From CAZIKB01 sp964539665 (GTDB taxonomy: Bacteria > Zhuqueibacterota > Zhuqueibacteria > Oceanimicrobiales > Oceanimicrobiaceae): a stretch of DNA of 37,513 nucleotides. This document shows, piece by piece, positions 31,817 through 37,513 of the stretch (the first letter of the stretch is position 1; the number at the start of each line of letters is the position of its first letter). Made by a program: the position numbers and the translations under genes. The DNA lies in assembly GCA_964539665.1 (NCBI GenBank), contig CAZIKB010000060.1, forward strand, positions 1 to 37,513, read 5' to 3'. The notes under the pieces are model-generated. The model was given only the letters and a program-made list of their open reading frames with translations. It was not told the origin of the DNA and made no database searches.

Positions 31817-32872
31817 ATGAAGAAACTTCATAGTTTTTTTGTGATATTAACCATATTTATAATTTTCAATGTCAATCTACAATCCGCTGAAAACAGGCCT
31901 GCTTCTGAAGAACAAAATATTGAGCTTCAGGAGGCGATTCAGTACTTTAATAACGGTCAATTTAAAAAGGCTGCTGATTTATTAGAGCGTCTGGTAGTAA
32001 CCAAAACCCTGTCCCGGGAGGATTACGTTACAGCAAGCGAATATCTGGCTGTGACTTATGTTTCCAACAGACAGGACGAGAAGGCGGAAGCTATTTTTGC
32101 GCAAATGATAGAAAAATCTCCAGACTACAAGCCCAACGATCAATGGTGGCCTCACAAACGATTAATGGCTGGCTATTATCGGTCATTGAAAAAAGCTGGC
32201 AAGTCTTTAACTGGGTCCACACCAGGGCCGGGAATTAAAACTATCGCCATAATTGATTTTGAGAACAATTCGATTGAGGACGCTGAAAAATATGAAAATC
32301 TTGGCCGCGCTCTTTCAAAAATTCTAATTGGTGATTTGGCTGTTTTAAGCAAATTGCGGGTAGTCGAGCGGGAACGTATTCAATTTCTCATTGAAGAGCT
32401 TGAATTAACAGCGAGGAAGGTTGACGGCAAAAACATCGTTGATCCAGAAAACGCACCCAGGCTTGGGAAACTGCTTGGAGCCCATTCATTTGTTTTTGGC
32501 AGTTTCATTCGGCTTGGTAAAACATTCAGGATTGATGTTCGCTTAGTGAAGACCGAAACAGGTGAAATATTCAAAACAGCCTCAGTTGAAGGGAAGCCGG
32601 ACAAAATATTTGAACTGGCAAAAAAGCTGACTTTACAAATTACCAAAAACCTCGACGTCGCTATTCAAAAAGTTGAAAGGGAAAAGCTGGATGTAATGGG
32701 AAAAGATGAGATACCGATTGAAGCTGTAGCCCTGTTTGGAGACGCCATGTCCAAAGCTAATGAAGAGGCATATATGGATGCGTTTGTTAAACTGGAGGAA
32801 GCCCTGGCCCTGGCTCCGAATTTCCAAAAAGCACAGGATATGATGTCTGTGATTAGGCCTTTAACGTTGTAG
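31817..32872 (+). CDS. exported TPR plus CsgG-like protein (copy 1)
   Basis: 351 residues with a cleavable signal peptide (1-24, LQSA-E). A TPR-like helical region covers ~30-125 (LQEAIQYFNNGQFKKAADLLERLV). Then a CsgG/FlgO-like domain runs from ~138 to ~285: 'IKTIAIIDFENNSI', 'LSKILIGDLAVLSKLRVVERERIQFLIEELEL', 'APRLGKLLGAHSFVFGSFIRLGKTFRIDVRLV'. CsgG is the outer-membrane curli secretion pore, and related domains occur in many periplasmic or outer-membrane lipoproteins of unknown role. A C-terminal helical repeat closes the protein. There is no lipobox, in contrast to the next two paralogues. AAGGAG precedes the ATG by 7 bases and the gene lies 16 bases after the kinase, so they are co-transcribed. 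Confidence 0.82.
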   Translation: MKKLHSFFVILTIFIIFNVNLQSAENRPASEEQNIELQEAIQYFNNGQFKKAADLLERLVVTKTLSREDYVTASEYLAVTYVSNRQDEKAEAIFAQMIEKSPDYKPNDQWWPHKRLMAGYYRSLKKAGKSLTGSTPGPGIKTIAIIDFENNSIEDAEKYENLGRALSKILIGDLAVLSKLRVVERERIQFLIEELELTARKVDGKNIVDPENAPRLGKLLGAHSFVFGSFIRLGKTFRIDVRLVKTETGEIFKTASVEGKPDKIFELAKKLTLQITKNLDVAIQKVEREKLDVMGKDEIPIEAVALFGDAMSKANEEAYMDAFVKLEEALALAPNFQKAQDMMSVIRPLTL

Positions 32873-32966
32873 TATCATTATAAATTAAAGGTTTATGCAG
32901 GAAATTGGAAATAACAAAATAAGGGTAAATGGAGAGACCAAATTTTAATAATATTTGACATGACTC

Positions 32967-34127
32967 ATGGAATGTAAGATTAAAATATTTATCTTGGTTC
33001 TACTGTTGTGCATTTTGAGTTGCGGTAATCAAGCCCATAAAAAGGCGAACGAGTATGTTAAAAAAGCAGATTACAAATCAGCCATCGTACATTTAGAGCA
33101 GGCAGAAATCGAGCATCCATCTGATTGGAAAATTAAACGTGATTTAGGAATAGCATATTTTAAAAAAAATCAAATCAAGATAGCCATCAATAAATTATCT
33201 GAGGCTTACCAAATCCACCCCAATGATGGACGTACTTTGCTTTATTTAGGTCTGAGTTATGAAACCGCTCAAATGTATTCAAAAGCCACATCGGTTTATA
33301 GATATTATTTAACATTAAAGGTGAAAGGACCGCTCAGGAAGGAAATAATAGCGCGTCTTCGAGAAAATACCAATAAAAAATTAAGGCAGGAAATAAAAGC
33401 CAATTTAGATAATTTAAGCAAAGGTCGGGTAAAATCTATTTTACCAAATTCCTTAGCCGTACTTTATTTTCGCAATATTTCTCAATGGACCGAGTTTAAT
33501 CCTATTCTAAAAGGAATCACTGAAATTATCATCACAGATTTATCTAAAATTAAACTCTTACACGTTATTGAGAGGAAGAAATTACAAATCTTGTTAGAAG
33601 AGCTCAATCTCTCATCATCTGATTTTTTTGACAAACTTAAGGCTTCTGACGTCGGAAAAATGCTAATTACTGCAAAGCTGATTTCAGGTGGAATTGAGCG
33701 CATCAGCGATACAAAGATACGAATTAACGCCGGCCTGGTTGATACAAAAACGGGTCTCCTGCGAGGAAAAGGGACTGAGACTGAAGGAAGCATATCAGAT
33801 ATCCTGGTGCTTGCGAAACAATTGGTCTTTGATTTAATAAGTGACATGGGAATTAAGTTAAGCCAAAATGAGCGTGATGCGATAAAACTTATTGCGACTA
33901 AAAACAGCTTAGCTTTTATAGCTTTTTGTAAAGGCGTCAATTTCGAGGACCAAAAACAATTTGCACAGGCAAGAACCCAATTTGGTAAAGCGGTAAAATT
34001 GGATCCTGAATTTACATTAGCTAAACAAATGTTGGAACAGCTTCCTCGCGAACGGTTGACTCTCTCGGAGATGGAAAAGTTAGCAGTGCATGAAAATATG
34101 TCCAAGCGACTTGAGAAGGATGTCTAA
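32967..34127 (+). CDS. TPR plus CsgG-like lipoprotein (copy 2)
   Basis: 386 residues. Lipoprotein signal MECKIKIFILVLLLCILSC with lipid Cys19. Three TPR-like units lie at ~24-125 (KKADYKSAIVHLEQAEIEHPSDWKIKRDLGIAYFKK). The CsgG-like domain is at ~150-290, with 'NSLAVLYFRNIS', 'LKGITEIIITDLSKIKLLHVIERKKLQILLEELNL' and 'AKLISGGIERISDTKIRINAGLV'. A second TPR (~310-360, FEDQKQFAQARTQFGKAVKLDPEFTLAKQML) follows. The signature 'VIERKKLQ.LLEEL' is shared with copies 1 and 3, showing common descent. It lies 94 bases after copy 1 on the same strand. The start ATG lacks a close Shine-Dalgarno, so translation may be weaker. Likely location: periplasmic face of the outer membrane. Confidence 0.8.
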   Translation: MECKIKIFILVLLLCILSCGNQAHKKANEYVKKADYKSAIVHLEQAEIEHPSDWKIKRDLGIAYFKKNQIKIAINKLSEAYQIHPNDGRTLLYLGLSYETAQMYSKATSVYRYYLTLKVKGPLRKEIIARLRENTNKKLRQEIKANLDNLSKGRVKSILPNSLAVLYFRNISQWTEFNPILKGITEIIITDLSKIKLLHVIERKKLQILLEELNLSSSDFFDKLKASDVGKMLITAKLISGGIERISDTKIRINAGLVDTKTGLLRGKGTETEGSISDILVLAKQLVFDLISDMGIKLSQNERDAIKLIATKNSLAFIAFCKGVNFEDQKQFAQARTQFGKAVKLDPEFTLAKQMLEQLPRERLTLSEMEKLAVHENMSKRLEKDV

Positions 34128-34196
34128 AATCTTAAAACTAAAACAATCATTTAAAAAAGATCTATTTCTGAATAAATATTGAAGTGGAGAACTATT

Positions 34197-35564
34197 ATGA
34201 TAAAATCAAAAATATGTGAACGCAAATTTTTAAATTATATACCATTGATTTTAATTATTTCGTTCCTCTCTGGCTGTGCCATGAGTAACTATAGACGCGG
34301 AGTGAACCATCTGAAAAAAGACGAATTTAATGAAGCTGTCACTTTGCTGGAGGAGGCTGAAAATGAATCACCCGAAAATTACCGGGTGAAACGTGATTTA
34401 GGAGTAGCCCTTTTTAAGGTAAAGCGATTTGATGTTTCTATAAATAAACTCAAAGAAGCCAAAGAATTGAATTCTAAAGATAGTAAAACAATTTTCTACC
34501 TTGGTCTGTCATACGAAGGCAAAAACATGCTGTCTGAAGCAATAAGCGAATATAAAAATTATAATAGCCTGAGCCGTTCTGGTGGTTTTAGAGGGAAAAT
34601 CTCAAAAAGGATTAAACAGCTAACAAATGAGCAGGTCTCGACGGAGATCGCAAGGGCTATTTCACAGGAGCAGACCCTTGATGTTGGAGCCATTCCGGAA
34701 AATACAGTTGCCGTGCTGTATTTTGAAAATTTAAGCGCTTCAAGTGATTACGACCCACTGCAAAAAGGTCTGGCGCAAATGCTCATTACTGATTTAGCCA
34801 AAGCTAAAAAACTAAAAGTAGTTGAGAGATTGAAATTACAAAAGCTTCTTGAAGAATTGCAGTTCGGTACAACTGGTCTGGTGGACCAGGCGACTGCACC
34901 GCGAGTAGGGAAACTTTTGGGCGCCCGAAAATTAATCAAAGGAGGATTTACAGATCTTTCTGATGACAACTTTCGAATCGACGCCTCTTTAGCAGAAACT
35001 GCCACAACCGAAGTGTTACAATTAGAACAAATAACCGGACAGTTGAATGCACTTTTTCGGTTGGAAAAACAATTAGCCTTTAAAATTATAGATGAACTGG
35101 GTGTTGTACTTACAAAAGAAGAACGCGAGGCTATCCAAAAAATACCCACGGAATCTTTGTTAGCATTTCTGTCCTATTCAAAAGGCCTGGACTTTGAAGA
35201 TCGCGGCATGTATGAACAGGCAAAACAAGAATATGCACAGGCTTTATCACACGATCCAAATTTTGATCTGGCGAAAAATTATCTGGAGAATGCTGAAGTT
35301 GCCGAAAGCGCTGCGGCTGAGCCCAAAACTGAACCATTAGCTTTGGAGAGTGATTTTGAACAAACCACGGATACATTTGAAGATTTCAGTAAAGCCTCTC
35401 GACTGTTAAATACGGGTTTTGCTGCACAAACCGGACAGACGCCCCAGGGCGATAACGACACAAGAAAACCGCTTCAGGAAGGGACTGGTACCGATACTGC
35501 CACGCCAACTAAAGCAGTGATTCGCATTGTCGTTCCTCTGTCATCTGGTAATAATAAGAAGTAA
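34197..35564 (+). CDS. TPR plus CsgG-like lipoprotein (copy 3) with extended tail
   Basis: 455 residues from the ATG at 34197, placed 7 bases after GGAG; a TTG 18 bases earlier would overlap that site. Signal peptide with a canonical lipobox LSGC near residue 28. TPR-like region ~30-130, CsgG-like domain ~160-295 ('NTVAVLYFENLS', 'LAQMLITDLAKAKKLKVVERLKLQKLLEELQF', 'APRVGKLLGARKLIKGGF'), second TPR ~310-370 (FEDRGMYEQAKQEYAQALSHDPNFDLAKNYL). Unlike copies 1 and 2 it has a ~80-residue hydrophilic, Thr/Glu/Ala-rich tail that ends in a short strand (KAVIRIVVPL). It is closest to copy 2 in layout. The tail might reach a partner such as the beta-barrel encoded next; that is inference. Confidence 0.8.
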   Translation: MIKSKICERKFLNYIPLILIISFLSGCAMSNYRRGVNHLKKDEFNEAVTLLEEAENESPENYRVKRDLGVALFKVKRFDVSINKLKEAKELNSKDSKTIFYLGLSYEGKNMLSEAISEYKNYNSLSRSGGFRGKISKRIKQLTNEQVSTEIARAISQEQTLDVGAIPENTVAVLYFENLSASSDYDPLQKGLAQMLITDLAKAKKLKVVERLKLQKLLEELQFGTTGLVDQATAPRVGKLLGARKLIKGGFTDLSDDNFRIDASLAETATTEVLQLEQITGQLNALFRLEKQLAFKIIDELGVVLTKEEREAIQKIPTESLLAFLSYSKGLDFEDRGMYEQAKQEYAQALSHDPNFDLAKNYLENAEVAESAAAEPKTEPLALESDFEQTTDTFEDFSKASRLLNTGFAAQTGQTPQGDNDTRKPLQEGTGTDTATPTKAVIRIVVPLSSGNNKK

Positions 35565-35633
35565 TTATTTTTAATCTCATCAAAACAAATCTAATGTATA
35601 TAATTTTATTTGCAAACTATTAGAGGTTAAAAA

Positions 35634-36770
35634 ATGTACAAAAAAATAAACAAATGCGCGATTTTATTAATCACACTGTTTAGTTTCAATTCAGCCCTAT
35701 CACAAGTTGATCAATTAGAATTTATTCGTATGCAGTATTTTAGACCGGGATTTCATATAAAATCCTGGACATTTGAAAATTCTGCGGCTCTCGACAGATT
35801 TACAGAAGTTGCTATTCCGGTGGTTTATTCAATGCCCCTGAGTTCACGATTTGGAATAGACGTCGCCACTTCACCTTTCATTGGTATAAAAGAAGAGCCG
35901 AGCGGCAAGGCGAATGAATTTCATAACATTACGGACACTTTTGTACGCTCATCATTAATATTGGGGGATAATACTGCGTTGGTTACGTTTGGCGTAGGAA
36001 TCCCCAGTGGCGAAACCAATCTCGATAATGACGAATACGCCATTTCCGGTATCGCGTCCAATCGTTCTCTGAACAACCCGGTTTCGAATTTTGGCACCGG
36101 TTTCAGTTATAATCTTGGTCTCGCTGTTGCCCATGAAGTCGGTTCCTGGGTGATGGGCCTGGGCATGGGTTATTCCTTGCGACAAAAATATGATGCGATA
36201 TTCAGCGGTGAAAAGTATGACATTGAGCCTGGCAATGAATTAAATCTCACCTTCGGCGTAGAAAGAGATTTTATCGTATCCGAAAAAAGCGCAAAATTCA
36301 TGGCTGACTTTATCTACACTAATTATGCTGAAGACAAGGTAAATGGCGAAGCATTTTTTGAGGCTGGCGATAAAATACTGGTGCAGGGTAAGATCCTTTT
36401 GCCAGTAGCATTTCTTAATCCTGTCATTTTGTCTGCCACGCAAAGATGGAGATCCGATAACCGATCCCCAACACCAGAACTTATTAGCAACGGCAATGAA
36501 TTAGAATTACGGGCAACTTTGATCCACCCTTTGGGCAGTAGTTTTAGTTTGAAATATGTTGCTAAATCACAATTCTATGGCGATAACAACAATGCTATTG
36601 AAGGAGCGACAATTTACGGGATAGGCGGGGGATTGATTCTAAAAGCCTCAGAACATTTTTCATTTGACCCGACATTTATTTATTCCAAAGGCAGCATTAA
36701 TATTGGACCAAACTCAACAATTGACATCACAGGCTTAGAATTAACAGGTGGTTTTGCATTCAGGTTTTAG
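35634..36770 (+). CDS. outer-membrane beta-barrel protein
   Basis: 378 residues. Signal peptide 1-24 with cleavage likely after ALSQ. The rest shows alternating hydrophobic-polar strands with aromatic girdle residues (MQYFRPGFHIKSWTF; ALVTFGVGIPSGETNL; GFSYNLGLAVAHEVGSWVMGLGMGYSL; LNLTFGVERDF) and ends in a C-terminal Phe within GGFAFRF, the classic beta-signal for BAM-mediated insertion. Size suggests about 12-14 strands, comparable to FadL-like or 'transporter' barrels, but no FadL hatch is evident. It follows three CsgG-like genes by 69 bases and probably belongs to the same transcription unit. Substrate or function cannot be assigned. Confidence 0.78.
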   Translation: MYKKINKCAILLITLFSFNSALSQVDQLEFIRMQYFRPGFHIKSWTFENSAALDRFTEVAIPVVYSMPLSSRFGIDVATSPFIGIKEEPSGKANEFHNITDTFVRSSLILGDNTALVTFGVGIPSGETNLDNDEYAISGIASNRSLNNPVSNFGTGFSYNLGLAVAHEVGSWVMGLGMGYSLRQKYDAIFSGEKYDIEPGNELNLTFGVERDFIVSEKSAKFMADFIYTNYAEDKVNGEAFFEAGDKILVQGKILLPVAFLNPVILSATQRWRSDNRSPTPELISNGNELELRATLIHPLGSSFSLKYVAKSQFYGDNNNAIEGATIYGIGGGLILKASEHFSFDPTFIYSKGSINIGPNSTIDITGLELTGGFAFRF

Positions 36771-36854
36771 AGTAGTGGATGTTACAATTTTCTTTTAATC
36801 CAAAAAGATACACCTGTGACTAAAAATATATTCTAAATAATAGAGGAAATAAAA

Positions 36855-37513
36855 ATGGGCTTCATACATAAACATTACATTCATTTATTCTTCTTCGCTC
36901 TTTTCTTAGTTTCCCTGCTATCCTTTTACAGTTGTGAAAAGAATAATCAATTGGTTAATCCTTTCGAAACAGCAAAAATTGAAATTAAACTGGTGTTGCC
37001 GGAGGGCTCACAACAATCTATCTATGAATACCAGGGCAAAGATTCAAATCACTCTGTACAAAATGGACAGGCTCTCAATATAAATGATGTGCAGGTTTCC
37101 GTTTTAGATTCAGCAACACAAAGTGTTATTATTAAAAAACAACAGTTGACTATATCTGGTAATTCCGCGACAGGTGAATTGAACATTCCTGTTACAGGCG
37201 CACGACAGACTTTTATTATCATCGTTTTTGCATCAGACCCTGTACAACTCCTGTTTTTTGTGGGATCTGAAAATATTCAATTGGAATCAGGTGAAGAGCG
37301 GCAGGCGCCAGTTATTATTATTCTGGGAGAACCAGTTCTCATTGCTTCACATGGATCCCCGCAAGTATCCTCAAGTTTCTCTGAAGTTAATTTTGCGCCT
37401 GAATTAGCCCTTGATTTCGACTTCAGCACCTCGTGGTTTTCAGCCGGTTCAAGCGTTGATGGGGGTACATCCACGTTTACTTGGACCAGCGCGCAGGATG
37501 ACTTCATCGCTTC
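36855..37513 (+). CDS. lipoprotein with F5/8 type C (discoidin)-like region, truncated by the window end
   Basis: The open frame starts at the ATG at 36855, 8 bases after GAGG, and runs 219 codons to the end without a stop, so the 3' part is missing. The N-terminus has a hydrophobic signal ending in FYSC (Cys27), probably lipidated. Residues ~35-150 look like an all-beta domain (IEIKLVLPEG ... ELNIPVTGARQTFIIIVFA). From ~160 the pattern 'ASHGSPQVSSSFSEVNFAPELALDFDFSTSWFSAG' followed by a Trp/Phe-rich strand resembles the start of a discoidin-type carbohydrate- or lipid-binding domain. It continues the cluster of envelope genes. Assignment of the discoidin-like part is tentative because only its first half is visible. 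Confidence 0.65.
   Translation, partial: MGFIHKHYIHLFFFALFLVSLLSFYSCEKNNQLVNPFETAKIEIKLVLPEGSQQSIYEYQGKDSNHSVQNGQALNINDVQVSVLDSATQSVIIKKQQLTISGNSATGELNIPVTGARQTFIIIVFASDPVQLLFFVGSENIQLESGEERQAPVIIILGEPVLIASHGSPQVSSSFSEVNFAPELALDFDFSTSWFSAGSSVDGGTSTFTWTSAQDDFIA

Noticed and set aside
33482..34105. 207-codon open frame antisense to the second CsgG-like gene
   Set aside because: Long but Ser/Phe-rich in the way typical of antisense frames; the sense frame has a lipobox, TPRs and a paralogue-conserved domain. A similar antisense frame occurs opposite copy 3.

Overview
The window looks like chromosomal DNA from a moderately AT-rich, Gram-negative bacterium of the Fibrobacterota-Chlorobiota-Bacteroidota (FCB) assemblage, most likely a Calditrichota/KSB1-like lineage. 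The signs are two large Asp-box proteins ending in an 'NYPNPFNP' FlgD-like sorting domain, loosely conserved lipoboxes, a TAnnTTTG-type promoter match and PEGA-domain kinases. This assignment is inference from protein character, not from a marker gene. No rRNA, tRNA, CRISPR array, transposase or integrase was seen.

Region 1 (1-3.3 kb, minus strand) holds the most unusual structure: two 129-bp imperfect palindromes that read as integron attC recombination sites. Each ends exactly at the stop codon of the gene before it. They frame a two-gene cassette (a PUA/EVE-like plus Mrr-like nuclease and a small partner). A two-TM protein lies upstream and a possible stand-alone MacB-periplasmic-domain lipoprotein lies downstream. 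With no integrase visible this is a candidate integrase-less attC cluster (CALIN).

Region 2 (3.5-12.3 kb) carries a DASS/SLC13 anion symporter, a tandem duplication of a ~890-residue secreted Asp-box propeller protein including its upstream leader, endonuclease III (nth), and a small basic unknown protein.

Region 3 (12.6-21.2 kb) is metabolic: glutamate dehydrogenase with a clear intrinsic terminator; a 1000-residue protein joining two receiver-like domains to a PEP/pyruvate-dikinase ATP-binding domain but lacking the phospho-histidine domain; and a three-gene molybdenum hydroxylase operon resembling the periplasmic aldehyde oxidoreductase PaoABC.

Region 4 (21.2-29.4 kb) is less dense. It has a small GIY-YIG-like protein, a YgjP-type metallopeptidase, a secreted endonuclease/exonuclease/phosphatase-family protein, a PilZ protein, two SDR-family proteins, and a membrane-anchored MltD-like transglycosylase with LysM repeats. 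Short palindromic or direct repeats sit between these genes.

Region 5 (29.8 kb to the end) is a co-oriented cluster that may form one envelope system: a transmembrane Ser/Thr kinase with four extracytoplasmic PEGA domains, three tandem paralogous TPR plus CsgG-like exported proteins, an outer-membrane beta-barrel and a truncated F5/8-like lipoprotein. A kinase signalling to, or controlling, an outer-membrane CsgG-like assembly is the best candidate for an undescribed system outside the cassette region.
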